A stretch of 64,000 bases of DNA from contig NZ_JACSKA010000001.1 of the NCBI RefSeq assembly GCF_018617385.1, positions 186,001 to 250,000 on the forward strand, given 5' to 3'. Positions 43,650-52,815 of this stretch are shown here, in pieces. Source of the stretch: Exiguobacterium sp018617385. Lineage in GTDB: Bacteria; Bacillota; Bacilli; Exiguobacteriales; Exiguobacteriaceae. The notes below the pieces were generated by a model that ran no database searches, was not told the origin of the DNA, and worked only from the letters and a program-made list of their open reading frames with translations. The position numbers were made by a program, and so were the translations under genes. How positions within the stretch are numbered: the first letter of the stretch is position 1; each line of letters starts with the position of its first letter.

Positions 43650-44873
43650 ATGGAATTTATACTCATTAGTATCAGCTTGTTGATCGGGGTCGGCATCATG
43701 TCGCAATGGTTGGCATGGCGTTATCAAATCCCAGCAATCATCATTATGACGCTCGCTGGAGTATTGGCCGGTCCGATCCTTGGGCTGTTCGACCCACGTG
43801 AATTATTAGGGGATTTATATAGTCCGATCATTTCGTTTGCGGTCGCCATCATCTTATTTGAAGGAAGTCTTGGGCTTCATTTTAGCGAAATCAATCAGTT
43901 CCGACGGTCGATCGTCCGGATTGTCACGATTGGAGTCGCGCTCTCGTTTGTCGGGATGTCGCTACTCATTCAATATGTTGGAGGATTACATTGGGTCGTT
44001 GCCTGGACGATGGGGGCGCTCTTCGTCGTGACGGGTCCGACTGTCGTCATTCCGTTGTTACGTCAGGCACACTTGAAAGATCGGGTCGGAGCGATTTTGA
44101 AGTGGGAAGGCATCATTGTCGATCCTGTCGGAGCATTACTCGGACTCTTCGTCGTTCGACTCGGATACATCGTTTATGAAGGTATGGATTTATGGATGCA
44201 ACTCCTCTTCGCAGGTGCTTGTATCGTAGGAATCGGACTCGGTTACTTGTTCGGCCATCTCTTGATGGGATGGTTTGTGGCAGAAAAAGTACCTCGCTAT
44301 CTCCGTGCTTCGGTCACGTTGACGGCCGTCCTCATCTTATTCTCACTCAGCGAACTCATGATGCATGAAGTCGGACTGCTCGCCGTGACGGCGATGGGGA
44401 TGACGATGGCCAATACGAAGCATCGGGATGAAGAAATCATCGAAGAACTGCAATCATTCAAAGAGGATATTTCAATCTTGCTCATCTCGTCTGTCTTCAT
44501 CTTGTTGACGGCATCTCTGTCCCGGACCGAGCTGTTGAACATTTTCCAATGGCCGCTTCTCTTGACGATTGCGGGCATTCTGTTCTTGGTTCGCCCAGTT
44601 GCGATTTACTTGTCGACCATCGGTGGAGGTTTGCCACTGGCGGAACGAGGGTTCATTGGTTGGATTGCTCCACGCGGGATTGTCGCGATGACGGTCGCGG
44701 GATTCTTTGCTGAAGAAGTCGCGCACCTAGGGATTGATGATGCAAAACAAATGTTGCCGCTCACACTCGGTCTCGTCTTCATTTCCGTCACACTGCACGG
44801 TCTCACGATTCGACCGCTCGCGCGTAAATTGAAATTAATCGATGAACAAAAAGAGGCGAACGCTGACGAATAA
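43650..44873 (+). CDS. CPA1-type sodium/proton antiporter
   Basis: About 407 residues and 12-13 membrane segments. VVTGPTVVIPLLRQ near 128 and KWEGIIVDPVGALLG near 160 match the cation/proton antiporter core (the Asp of IVDP is the ion site), RGIVAMTVAGFFAEE near 345. Similar to NhaP/NhaG relatives; ion specificity not certain. ATG 43650 has GAGGGGG before it. Confidence 0.85.
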   Translation: MEFILISISLLIGVGIMSQWLAWRYQIPAIIIMTLAGVLAGPILGLFDPRELLGDLYSPIISFAVAIILFEGSLGLHFSEINQFRRSIVRIVTIGVALSFVGMSLLIQYVGGLHWVVAWTMGALFVVTGPTVVIPLLRQAHLKDRVGAILKWEGIIVDPVGALLGLFVVRLGYIVYEGMDLWMQLLFAGACIVGIGLGYLFGHLLMGWFVAEKVPRYLRASVTLTAVLILFSLSELMMHEVGLLAVTAMGMTMANTKHRDEEIIEELQSFKEDISILLISSVFILLTASLSRTELLNIFQWPLLLTIAGILFLVRPVAIYLSTIGGGLPLAERGFIGWIAPRGIVAMTVAGFFAEEVAHLGIDDAKQMLPLTLGLVFISVTLHGLTIRPLARKLKLIDEQKEANADE

Positions 44874-44979
44874 AGGACGGAGTTCTTTCAATCGGCATTT
44901 AGGAGAAGTCAACCCTTTTCCTCAACTCGAAAGATAGGTATAATCGGAAAGCGATTATCGATGGAGAGGGCGAAGAACA

Positions 44980-45591
44980 ATGATGCATGTGACGAACCGA
45001 TATGGTTGGATTGAAGTGATTTGTGGGAGTATGTTTTCGGGGAAGTCGGAGGAATTGATTCGCCGAGTCCGCCGTGCTCATTATGGAAAGATTCCGGTCC
45101 AAGTGTTCAAACCAGCAATCGACGACCGGTATCATGAAGAGAACGTCGTCTCACACACAGGGAACTCGGTCGTGGCCGTGCCGATCGCATCGAGCCAAGA
45201 CTTATATGATGCTGTACGTGAAGAAACACAGGTCATCGCGATTGATGAGGTACAATTCTTTGATGAGGGAATTGTGGACGTCATCGAACAACTTGCGAAC
45301 GAAGACAAACGCGTCATCTGCGCCGGGCTCGACATGGACTTTCGAGGCGAACCGTTCACGATGATGCCTGAATTGTTGTCACGCGCGGAGTTTGTGACGA
45401 AATTACAGGCCATCTGTTTGTCATGCGGCGCGCCTGCTTCACGGACACAGCGTCTGATTGACGGGCAGCCGGCTCGGTATGAGGACCCGGTCATCTTGGT
45501 CGGGGCTTCCGAGTCTTACGAACCACGATGCCGACATTGTCATGATGTACCGAATAAACCACATCCGGTCCGCCATACGGTGGTAGACTGA
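44980..45591 (+). CDS. tdk: Thymidine kinase
   Basis: 203 residues; salvage phosphorylation of thymidine. P-loop GSMFSGKSEELIRR near 16, Walker B-like VIAIDEVQFFDE near 85, the lasso zinc Cys pairs CLSCGAPA and CRHCHDVP. -10 TATAAT at about 44938 lies upstream. Conserved position before prfA. Confidence 0.95.
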   Translation: MMHVTNRYGWIEVICGSMFSGKSEELIRRVRRAHYGKIPVQVFKPAIDDRYHEENVVSHTGNSVVAVPIASSQDLYDAVREETQVIAIDEVQFFDEGIVDVIEQLANEDKRVICAGLDMDFRGEPFTMMPELLSRAEFVTKLQAICLSCGAPASRTQRLIDGQPARYEDPVILVGASESYEPRCRHCHDVPNKPHPVRHTVVD

Positions 45592-45599
45592 TGAATCGA

Positions 45600-45627
45600 C
45601 GGACCGCCCTCGGCGGTCCGTTTTTTT
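45600..45627 (+). terminator. Terminator of tdk
   Basis: CGGACCGCC, loop CTC, GGCGGTCCG, seven T. TATAAT at 45630-45635 directly after is a possible prfA -10. Confidence 0.92.
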
Positions 45628-45673
45628 GCTATAATAGATAGAGTTTGATTTGACGGAGAAAGGACGGATCATC

Positions 45674-46744
45674 ATGTTTGACCGTTTAAGTGTATTAGAA
45701 GATCGTTACATGCAATTGAATGAAATGCTCGCCGATCCTGAGGTGCTCAGTGACTCGACGAAGTTGAGACAATATTCGAAAGAGCAGGCACAACTAGAAG
45801 AGACGGTACAGATGTATCGTCAGTATAAAGAGACAAGTCAGGCGTTTAAGGAAGCGAAATCGATGCTTGAAGACCGGACGCTCGACGCTGATATGCGCGA
45901 ATTGGCAAAAGAAGAGATGAACCTCCTCGAGCCAGAAGTCAAAGAGCTAGAGGCGAAACTGCGGATTTTATTGCTTCCAAAAGACCCGAACGATGACAAG
46001 AACGTCATCGTCGAAGTCCGAGGGGCGGCAGGCGGAGACGAAGCGGCGCTCTTTGCAGGAGATTTATATAAGATGTATACGCGATTCGCTGAACGTCAAA
46101 ATTGGAAAGTGGAACTGATTGACGCGAACTATACCGAACTCGGTGGATTTAAAGAAGTGACGTTCATGATCAACGGGGCAGGCGCCTATTCAAAGCTCAA
46201 GTTTGAGAACGGAGCCCATCGTGTGCAGCGGGTCCCGTCGACGGAATCGGGCGGACGAATCCATACATCCACAGCAACGGTAGCCGTTCTCCCAGAGGCG
46301 GAGGATGTCGAAGTGCACATTGATATGAAGGACGTACGGGTCGATACGTTCACTTCATCTGGTCCAGGGGGGCAATCGGTCAACACGACGCAATCGGCTG
46401 TCCGTTTGACACACATCCCGTCAGGACTCGTCGTATCGTGCCAAGATGAGAAGTCGCAACATAAAAATAAAGACAAGGCGATGAAGGTCCTTCGGGCACG
46501 TCTCTATGACAAGATGCAAAGCGAACATATGGAAGAACTATCGGCACAGCGTAAATCGGCTGTCGGAACAGGTGACCGTTCCGAACGGATCCGCACGTAT
46601 AACTTCCCCCAAAGTCGTGTCACAGATCATCGGATCGGCTTGACCCTTCAGAAGTTGGACCGTGTCCTAGCAGGCGAACTCGAAGACATTATCGACGCAC
46701 TCATCATGGACGAACAGGCACGTCTGATGGAGGATGCGGAATGA
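45674..46744 (+). CDS. prfA: Peptide chain release factor 1
   Basis: 356 residues. Reads UAA and UAG stop codons through the P-x-T tripeptide (RVPSTESGGRIHTST, near 187) and triggers hydrolysis with the GGQ motif (SSGPGGQSVNTT, near 228), whose Gln is methylated by the overlapping gene's product. Starts at ATG 45674 with AAAGGACGG before. Stop overlaps the prmC start (ATGA). Confidence 0.97.
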   Translation: MFDRLSVLEDRYMQLNEMLADPEVLSDSTKLRQYSKEQAQLEETVQMYRQYKETSQAFKEAKSMLEDRTLDADMRELAKEEMNLLEPEVKELEAKLRILLLPKDPNDDKNVIVEVRGAAGGDEAALFAGDLYKMYTRFAERQNWKVELIDANYTELGGFKEVTFMINGAGAYSKLKFENGAHRVQRVPSTESGGRIHTSTATVAVLPEAEDVEVHIDMKDVRVDTFTSSGPGGQSVNTTQSAVRLTHIPSGLVVSCQDEKSQHKNKDKAMKVLRARLYDKMQSEHMEELSAQRKSAVGTGDRSERIRTYNFPQSRVTDHRIGLTLQKLDRVLAGELEDIIDALIMDEQARLMEDAE

Positions 46745-47601
46745 TGCGGATTGCCGCGCTACTTAAACAGACGGAAGAACGGCTAGTTGAAGCTGGGCGC
46801 GACCGTGCGGCTGCCGAGTGGTGGCTCATGCATGTGCTACAAGTCGACCGCACGGGTCTCCTCGTTCGTTTGTCGGATGAATTGTCCTCAAATGAAGCGG
46901 CACGGTTCGAGGCGGGAATCGAGCGTTTATTGATGGGAGAACCGGTACAGCACGTGATCGGACATGCTCCCTTTTATGGGCGTACGTTTGAAGTGAACCG
47001 GGACGTGTTGATTCCGAGACCAGAAACGGAAGAATTAATTGATTGGGTACTTGGGCAACTTCGTCACGTGAAGGATGATGAGATTGTCGATGTCGGAACG
47101 GGAAGCGGAGCAATCGCAATCACGTTGAGCCTTGAGATCGGAGTACGCGTGCAAACCGTTGATATTTCTCCGGAAGCAATAACGGTTGCAAAGCGGAATG
47201 CGACCGCTCTTGGTGCGAATGTACGATTTTATGAAGGCGACGGGCTCGCCCCGATTGCGGACCACTCGATTCGCGTCCTCGTCTCAAATCCGCCCTATAT
47301 CGAGGCGGATGAATTGTTGGATGAGACGGTCGTCGGCTACGAACCGCATCTTGCCCTCTTTGGAGGAGAAGATGGGCTCGACATGTATCGGCAATTGATT
47401 GCGGAGTCGGTGCGCGTCTTACGTGCCGATTGGCATTTGATTGCGTTTGAAATCGGGTATAACCAAGGACAAGATGTGAAATCATTCCTGTCTGAACGTT
47501 ATCCTGAAGCAGAAACGGGTATTTTAAAAGATATAAACGGCAAGGACCGTATCGTCTATGCCGTAAGGGAAGGGATTGCGTATGGAAACGAAATGGATTA
47601 A
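46741..47601 (+). CDS. prmC: Release-factor glutamine methyltransferase
   Basis: 286 residues; methylates the GGQ glutamine of release factors. N-terminal helical RF-binding domain, then Rossmann fold with VDVGTGSGAIAITL near 118 and the NPPYIE catalytic motif near 183. Translationally coupled to prfA and overlapping ywlC by 20 bases; B. subtilis has spoIIR after it, absent here. Confidence 0.96.
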   Translation: MMRIAALLKQTEERLVEAGRDRAAAEWWLMHVLQVDRTGLLVRLSDELSSNEAARFEAGIERLLMGEPVQHVIGHAPFYGRTFEVNRDVLIPRPETEELIDWVLGQLRHVKDDEIVDVGTGSGAIAITLSLEIGVRVQTVDISPEAITVAKRNATALGANVRFYEGDGLAPIADHSIRVLVSNPPYIEADELLDETVVGYEPHLALFGGEDGLDMYRQLIAESVRVLRADWHLIAFEIGYNQGQDVKSFLSERYPEAETGILKDINGKDRIVYAVREGIAYGNEMD

Positions 47602-48592
47602 TTCGAATGAGATTGAAGAGGGGGTACGTCTTCTTCAAGCGGGTGAAATCATCGCCATGCCGACAGAAACCGTCTATGGTCTCGCTGGAGATGCCATGAA
47701 CGATGTGGCAATCCGAAAGATTTTTGAGGCAAAAGGTCGTCCGTCGGATAACCCGCTCATCGTCCATATCGCTTCAATCGAACAAACGAGTTTGTTTGTC
47801 GATTCGATTCCTCCTGTTGCCAAACGCTTGATGGATGCGTTTTGGCCAGGCGCTTTGACGATCATCTTGCCTTCAAACGGACGAGCTTCTTCGCTCGTGA
47901 CCGCGGGCCTCGATTCCATCGGGCTCCGGATGCCGAACCATCCGGCAGCACTCGAGTTGATTCGCAAGTCAGGATTAGGACTTGCGGCTCCGAGTGCGAA
48001 TCGTTCCGGACGACCGTCGCCGACGACCGCTCAACACGTTGCGGATGACTTGAACGGACGAATCGCAGGAATCGTGGATGGAGGTCCTACCGGAATCGGA
48101 GTCGAGTCAACCGTTGTGGATTGTACGGGTGACACGGTAACGATTTTACGACCAGGTGGTGTGACGCGAGAAGAAATGGAAGCCGTCATCGGACCGGTCG
48201 CCTTAGATGCCAATTTGAGTAACGATGAAGCCGCGCCACGATCGCCGGGAATGAAATACACGCACTATGCTCCGACGGCACCTGTTTTTTTAGTCGATGG
48301 CACACGTGAAGATCTGGAACGTGTCATCGAGGAACGGAAGCAAGCGGGGTTGCGAATCGGTGCCCTCGTCTTCGACGAGAACCCAACACCGGCTGAGGTC
48401 ACGTATTCACTCGGGACCTCGATGGAAGTGGCGGCGCAACGCTTATACGATGCGCTTCGTCGATTTGATGAAACAGACGTGGATGAGATTTATGTGAACA
48501 CGATTGAACCGGTCGGAGTCGCATTAGCCGTCTATAACCGTTTATACAAAGCGGCGGGCGGAAAGGTTGTGCACCCGACGAAAGATGCCTAA
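47582..48592 (+). CDS. ywlC: Threonylcarbamoyl-AMP synthase (Sua5/YwlC type)
   Basis: About 336 residues. First step of t6A37 modification of ANN-decoding tRNAs. N-terminal YrdC domain: IAMPTETVYGLAGDA near 25, GRPSDNPLIVHI near 55, APSANRSGRPSPTT near 140; the C-terminal Sua5 domain starts around SPGMKYTHYAPTAPVFLV. ATG 47582 follows AAGGGAAGGG. Start overlaps prmC. Confidence 0.95.
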   Translation: METKWINSNEIEEGVRLLQAGEIIAMPTETVYGLAGDAMNDVAIRKIFEAKGRPSDNPLIVHIASIEQTSLFVDSIPPVAKRLMDAFWPGALTIILPSNGRASSLVTAGLDSIGLRMPNHPAALELIRKSGLGLAAPSANRSGRPSPTTAQHVADDLNGRIAGIVDGGPTGIGVESTVVDCTGDTVTILRPGGVTREEMEAVIGPVALDANLSNDEAAPRSPGMKYTHYAPTAPVFLVDGTREDLERVIEERKQAGLRIGALVFDENPTPAEVTYSLGTSMEVAAQRLYDALRRFDETDVDEIYVNTIEPVGVALAVYNRLYKAAGGKVVHPTKDA

Positions 48593-48613
48593 AGACATAG
48601 AGGAGGACACGCG

Positions 48614-49114
48614 ATGTCAATGAAACGCGTATTATTCATATGTAGTGGCAACACGTGCCGAAGCCCGATGGCGATGGCCTTGCTCCGTTCGAAGATGACC
48701 GGGGACGAGTTTGATATTCGCTCAGCTGGTCTACGGACGATGCAAGGATTCGATGCTTCAGAAAATGCACTGCAAGTTCTCAGAGAACGTGGGATTGAGC
48801 TCGATCATGTCACCCAGACGTTCGATGAGGTGTTAGGGAATTGGGCGGATATTATCTTGACGATGACACGCGCGCACCGTGAACAAATTCGGGATACATA
48901 CCCGGATTTGTCGGAGCGGACGTATACGCTCTATGAATTCGTGACGGGGCTCGAGCGAGACATCAACGACCCGTTTGGCGGTTCGATGAATGTGTATCGC
49001 CAAGTGCGAAACGAACTCGAACCACTCGTGAATCGACTTGTGTTAAAATTAACGAATGACGGGTCAAAGGTGACGAAACCACCGAGACGCCTACCAAAGA
49101 AGACGGGGGAATGA
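48614..49114 (+). CDS. ywlE: Protein arginine phosphatase
   Basis: 166 residues, low-molecular-weight phosphatase fold. P-loop CSGNTCRSPMAM has the Thr that selects phosphoarginine over phosphotyrosine; the catalytic Asp is in DPFGGSMNVYRQ near 117. Removes phosphate added by McsB in stress control. The C terminus is longer and basic (TKPPRRLPKKTGE). Operon with ywlC and rpiB. Confidence 0.92.
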   Translation: MSMKRVLFICSGNTCRSPMAMALLRSKMTGDEFDIRSAGLRTMQGFDASENALQVLRERGIELDHVTQTFDEVLGNWADIILTMTRAHREQIRDTYPDLSERTYTLYEFVTGLERDINDPFGGSMNVYRQVRNELEPLVNRLVLKLTNDGSKVTKPPRRLPKKTGE

Positions 49115-49118
49115 ACGA

Positions 49119-49559
49119 ATGAAAATTGCAATTGGCGCCGATCATGGCGGCTTCAACTTGAAAAAAGAAATCGTAGCCTTGCTTGAGGAACTCGGACATG
49201 AGTATAAAGATTTCGGGACGCACTCGGCAGACTCAATCGATTACCCAGACGTGGCCATCCCGGTCGCGGAAGCGGTAGCGGCAGGTGAGTTCGATCGTGG
49301 GATTTTGATTTGCGGTACGGGAATCGGAATCGGGATTGCGGCGAACAAAGTCAAAGGAATTCGTGCCGCACTCGTCCATGACTCATTCAGCGCGAAAGCG
49401 ACACGTCAGCACAACGACTCGAACATCATGACGATGGGCGAGCGTGTCATCGGACCTGGTCTTGCGCTTGACTTGGTAACGACGTGGCTCGATACGGACT
49501 TTGAAGGCGGTCGCCATTCAAACCGTGTCGACAAGATGAGCGCTTACGAATCGAAGTGA
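49119..49559 (+). CDS. rpiB: Ribose-5-phosphate isomerase B
   Basis: 146 residues. IGADHGGFNLKKEI, the catalytic Cys region GILICGTGIGIGIAANK near 66, and RQHNDSNIMTMGERVIG are standard. Interconverts ribose- and ribulose-5-phosphate. Five bases after ywlE; GTG of ywlG overlaps its stop. Confidence 0.95.
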   Translation: MKIAIGADHGGFNLKKEIVALLEELGHEYKDFGTHSADSIDYPDVAIPVAEAVAAGEFDRGILICGTGIGIGIAANKVKGIRAALVHDSFSAKATRQHNDSNIMTMGERVIGPGLALDLVTTWLDTDFEGGRHSNRVDKMSAYESK

Positions 49560-50098
49560 GTAAAATGAAGACGGAACTTCTCGGATTATTAACGGAGCTT
49601 CACGAACGGTTCCCGTTGAATGATGAGCGCATTCTCGTCATCGGATGCTCGACGAGTGAAGTGCTCGGAAAAACGATTGGGAAGGCAGGTTCCATTGATG
49701 TCGCAAGTGAGTTGATGGAGGCCTTCCTTGAATTTAGGGAGAAGACAGGTGTCCATTTGGCGTTTCAAGGATGTGAGCATATCAATCGTGCCCTCACTGT
49801 TGAGCGCCGGACACTCAAACAGTTCGGTCTCACAGAAGTGACAGTCGTCCCTGTCCGTTCCGCGGGTGGGGCGATGTCGGAGAAGGCGTATGCGAACTTC
49901 GAGGAGCCATGCGTCGTCGAATCGATTCAAGCAGATGCCGGGATTGATATCGGCTCGACATTGATTGGGATGCATTTGAAGCCGGTCGCCATTCCGGTCC
50001 GGTTGTCATCGAAGCATCTCGGCGAGGCGTACGTCACGTTTGCGGTCACGAGACCGAAACTGATTGGTGGGCCAAGGGCTCAGTATCCAAACAAATGA
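49556..50098 (+). CDS. ywlG: TIGR01440 / UPF0340 family protein YwlG
   Basis: 180 residues of the conserved YwlG family: ILVIGCSTSEVLGKTIG, LAFQGCEHINRALTVER and GIDIGSTLIGMHLKPVAIPVR (core STLIGMHLKPVAIP). Role unknown. GTG 49556 overlaps the rpiB stop; ATG 49565 is also possible and no strong RBS decides between them. Conserved before glyA. Confidence 0.88.
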   Translation: MSKMKTELLGLLTELHERFPLNDERILVIGCSTSEVLGKTIGKAGSIDVASELMEAFLEFREKTGVHLAFQGCEHINRALTVERRTLKQFGLTEVTVVPVRSAGGAMSEKAYANFEEPCVVESIQADAGIDIGSTLIGMHLKPVAIPVRLSSKHLGEAYVTFAVTRPKLIGGPRAQYPNK

Positions 50099-50104
50099 AG
50101 AAAG

Positions 50105-50146
50105 GCATCGCATTCAGGTTTTTCGACCGGATGCGATGCTTTTTTC
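50105..50146. terminator. Terminator between ywlG and the flavodoxin-fold gene
   Basis: GCATCGCAT ... ATGCGATGC with a long loop, T run on the plus strand and a T-rich tail also on the minus. Confidence 0.8.
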
Positions 50147-50678
50147 ATTTTGGAATTGATATATTTACGACATGATTGGCAAGGAACTCGGCACTCGTTC
50201 GTAATTCTTCGGCTGAGAGTGTCCGCACACCACTCTCAATATAAGGAGGGAGATACGTCATGCCTGTCAGGTTCGCCATCGCGCGAAACGGTGACAACAA
50301 TTCCTCCATCATAAAACGATTATACCCATCCGGTCGATAGGCATCAGCAGGACCACCCGTTGAGACGGCTAGGACAAATTCTTTCCCATGTAATTGTGTA
50401 CCCGATTGTCCATACGCCCATCCATAGGAGAGGACGACATCTTGCCATTCTTTCAATAGGGCGGGGCTACTGTACCAATAGAACGGGAACTGAAACACGA
50501 TCCGGTCGTGTGACACCAGTAATTGCTGTTCACGTGTCACATCGATTTTGAAATCGGGATAGGTCGCATACAGGTCATGAACGGTCACCTCATCATGCTG
50601 TTCGAGAGCTTCTTTCCATGCTTTGTTGACACGAGACGTTTCTAAGTTCGGGTGGGCGAGGATGACGAGCGTGCTCAT
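50145..50678 (-). CDS. NAD(P)H-dependent flavodoxin-fold oxidoreductase (YwrO/KefF-like)
   Basis: 177 residues. LVILAHPNLETSRVNKAW begins the flavodoxin fold, FQFPFYWYSSPALLKEW and AVSTGGPADAYRPDGYN bind FMN; quinone reductase family. Overlaps the SDR gene stop by four bases and belongs to the MarR-controlled pair. Confidence 0.88.
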   Translation of the reverse strand: MSTLVILAHPNLETSRVNKAWKEALEQHDEVTVHDLYATYPDFKIDVTREQQLLVSHDRIVFQFPFYWYSSPALLKEWQDVVLSYGWAYGQSGTQLHGKEFVLAVSTGGPADAYRPDGYNRFMMEELLSPFRAMANLTGMTYLPPYIESGVRTLSAEELRTSAEFLANHVVNISIPK

Positions 50679-51328
50679 GCATGGTCCTCCCCATACATGC
50701 GCTCAACTTCCGTTTGCTGAACATGCATGTCATATAATGCTTCCGCGATGCGGTCTGGAGCGAAATAAGTCCCCTCTTGTACGAACCCTTTAATGGTCAA
50801 TGTCCCGACGTAAATCGAGGAGTCGGCCAATTCTTCATGAAGACTATAGGCGAGATTGCGGAGTGCAGCTTTTCCGATGGCGAGCGAGGCGTAGTCTGCC
50901 GACGGGTAAAGTGCGAGTCCGCCACCTGTCAACAAGATGGAACCCGTATTCATGAGCGGGGCGGCAAAGCGTGCACTCATCAATGCGCCAAGTACGTTCA
51001 CTTCGAAATCGCGGATGACGTCCGCTGAAGAAAGCGTAGTTGGACGACCTGGTGTCGCAGCCATGGCGTTGTAGACGACCGCATCGATGGAGCCGAACGT
51101 GTCATAGATTTGATCCATTACCAATTTTAAATCCTCTTCTGATCGCGTATCGACTTCGAACCGTTTCGCTTTATATCCTTTCTTTGCAAGTTGTTTTTCA
51201 TAGTCCATTAGACGATCAGCGTTTCGAGCGAGTAACGCGACTTGATAACCATTTTTGGCGAATCGTTCCGCTGTATGAAGACCAATTCCTGGACCGGCTC
51301 CGATAATGACTGCTGTTTTCATTGACAT
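50675..51328 (-). CDS. Short-chain dehydrogenase/reductase
   Basis: 217 residues. Cofactor loop IIGAGPGIGLHTAERF near 8, VVYNAMAATPGR, catalytic region GGGLALYPSADYASLAIGK where the Tyr-to-Lys spacing is longer than the usual YxxxK. Substrate unknown. AGGAGGA precedes the ATG; an operator (51347-51362) lies directly upstream. Probably a detoxification unit with the flavodoxin-fold gene. Confidence 0.85.
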   Translation of the reverse strand: MSMKTAVIIGAGPGIGLHTAERFAKNGYQVALLARNADRLMDYEKQLAKKGYKAKRFEVDTRSEEDLKLVMDQIYDTFGSIDAVVYNAMAATPGRPTTLSSADVIRDFEVNVLGALMSARFAAPLMNTGSILLTGGGLALYPSADYASLAIGKAALRNLAYSLHEELADSSIYVGTLTIKGFVQEGTYFAPDRIAEALYDMHVQQTEVERMYGEDHA

Positions 51329-51346
51329 GATGATGTCCTCCTTAAT

Positions 51347-51362
51347 AGTTGTATATACACAT
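51347..51362 (-). promoter_or_regulatory. MarR operator 1 (upstream of SDR gene)
   Basis: AGTTGTATATACACAT, with the imperfect inverted arms TTGTA/TACAC, in the 50-base gap before the SDR start. Matches the site at 51837-51852. Confidence 0.6.
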
Positions 51363-51378
51363 GAAGGTGTAAAAAATT

Positions 51379-51816
51379 TTATTTTTTTTCGAGTTGTTCA
51401 TTTGCTTCGTGCAACGTCTTGCTGAGAAGTTCACTTTCCTCTTTCCCGAGGATCGAAGCATAGTTTGCAAATAGGGTCTTGAGCGATTGACGAAATGCTG
51501 TGTATGTCGCCTCTCCAGAAGGTGTCAACGTGATATGCGATTGCTTTCCGATGACGTCGCGTTGAAGCAATCCCGATTTCTCTAATTTATCGAGGAAACG
51601 GGTACTCGTTGAAGGGGCGAGTGATAAGCGTTCACTCAATTCCTTTTGGGTGATCCCGGGATGGAAATGCACAACGAGCATTAAGTAGTAGTAAGACGGT
51701 GCCAATTCTCCATCGATTGCCTCATCGGCGAGTTTTGAGATGTTGCGCGCGAAGCGGCTGGCAGTGAAATAAAGACAATACATCAGAATGTCATCTTCTT
51801 CTTGAATACGTTCCAT
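51379..51816 (-). CDS. MarR-family repressor
   Basis: 145 residues. Winged helix QKELSERLSLAPSTSTRFLDKLEKSG (core LSERLSLAPSTSTRF) near residue 60 and wing VIGKQSHITLTPSG. Likely senses quinones or electrophiles given the neighbouring oxidoreductases (inference). Two copies of TTGTA-N2-TACA(A/C) flank its own gene, supporting autorepression. Confidence 0.85.
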   Translation of the reverse strand: MERIQEEDDILMYCLYFTASRFARNISKLADEAIDGELAPSYYYLMLVVHFHPGITQKELSERLSLAPSTSTRFLDKLEKSGLLQRDVIGKQSHITLTPSGEATYTAFRQSLKTLFANYASILGKEESELLSKTLHEANEQLEKK

Positions 51817-51836
51817 CAGATTCTCCTTTCCTCAAC

Positions 51837-51852
51837 GTTTGTACATACAACT
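51837..51852 (-). promoter_or_regulatory. MarR operator 2 (upstream of marR gene)
   Basis: GTTTGTACATACAACT on the plus strand, with perfect arms TTGTA/TACAA around CA. Lies 20 bases before the MarR start codon. Confidence 0.62.
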
Positions 51853-51865
51853 TAAAATAAAATAT

Positions 51866-51892
51866 GGTGAGTGTCAACAAAGGACACTCACC
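51866..51892 (-). terminator. Terminator of the esterase gene
   Basis: GGTGAGTGTC/GACACTCACC with seven-base loop; minus-strand tail ATATTTTATTTT. Confidence 0.82.
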
Positions 51893-51898
51893 TCAAGT

Positions 51899-52684
51899 TT
51901 ACAATTCTTCGCCGAATAGATAGGAGATGACCATCGGGAAACGCTCGCGCCAGGCGAGCTCATTATGGACCCCTTCTTCAATCACTTCGAAGCGGATGTG
52001 TTCGACCTTGTCTTTTAACAAGTTGTACACGCGTTCGCTCGACTCACGATACATTTCATTTGTTGGCCCATTTTCAATCGGTTCCTCGACCTCTTTGGCG
52101 CCGACGTCCAAGTAAAGACGTTCCACTCCCTTCAAATCGCTCGCTTCAATCAATTGTTCCAGCTCGGTTTGGTTGAACCAAAATGCAGAGGATAGGGAAG
52201 CGACGCGTTTGAAGATGTCTGGATACACACAGGCTGCGTACACCGAGATGAGTCCACCCATCGAACTCCCCATCATCGCTGTCGCTTCCGGGATCGTCCG
52301 ATAGTCGGCATCGATTTGAGGTTTCAATTCCTGCGCGATGTATTCGATATAGGCGGAACCTTGCCCGCCGAGCACGATGTCACGACCGAGCAAGCTCTCC
52401 CCGATATAAGGATTTTCCCATGGTCCATACTCATCGAGGCGTTGTTCGCCTGGTGCACTATCGAGGGCGACGACAATCAAGTCGCGCTTCGAGGCATCTA
52501 AGTATTCACCGACGCGCCAGCTCATATTGTAGCTCGCATCCTCGTCATCAAAGCAGTTCTGTCCATCGTGCATGTAGAGGACCGGATATCGTTTTTCGGA
52601 CGTCTCATAGTCGGCAGGTGTGTAAATACGGACCGTTCGTGTCCGTTCGAACGGTGTGATCGTCAGTTCTTTTGTCTCAATCAT
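51899..52684 (-). CDS. Alpha/beta-hydrolase esterase (enterochelin-esterase/YbbA-like)
   Basis: 261 residues. YPVLYMHDGQNCFDDEDASY forms the oxyanion region, the nucleophile elbow is MMGSSMGGLISVYA near 131, and the His is in EEGVHNELAWRERF near 240. Family members hydrolyse siderophore or other esters. ATG 52684 has AGGAGG six bases before; the ORF extension upstream lacks support. Diverges from glyA. Confidence 0.87.
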   Translation of the reverse strand: MIETKELTITPFERTRTVRIYTPADYETSEKRYPVLYMHDGQNCFDDEDASYNMSWRVGEYLDASKRDLIVVALDSAPGEQRLDEYGPWENPYIGESLLGRDIVLGGQGSAYIEYIAQELKPQIDADYRTIPEATAMMGSSMGGLISVYAACVYPDIFKRVASLSSAFWFNQTELEQLIEASDLKGVERLYLDVGAKEVEEPIENGPTNEMYRESSERVYNLLKDKVEHIRFEVIEEGVHNELAWRERFPMVISYLFGEEL

Positions 52685-52815
52685 AAGTGGCCTCCTCACA
52701 GTTACATTCCTATTAATGATACCCAACTTTTCATCAGATTATTGCGATACCCAAAAAAACAAGCGTGTGGTACGATGGGGGTGTTGATTTTTAGACATTT
52801 AGAGGGGGTCTTCAC

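Noticed and set aside
47120..47767. 215-codon frame antisense to prmC/ywlC
   Set aside because: Spans two well-supported genes on the other strand; Arg/His-rich translation with no family features.
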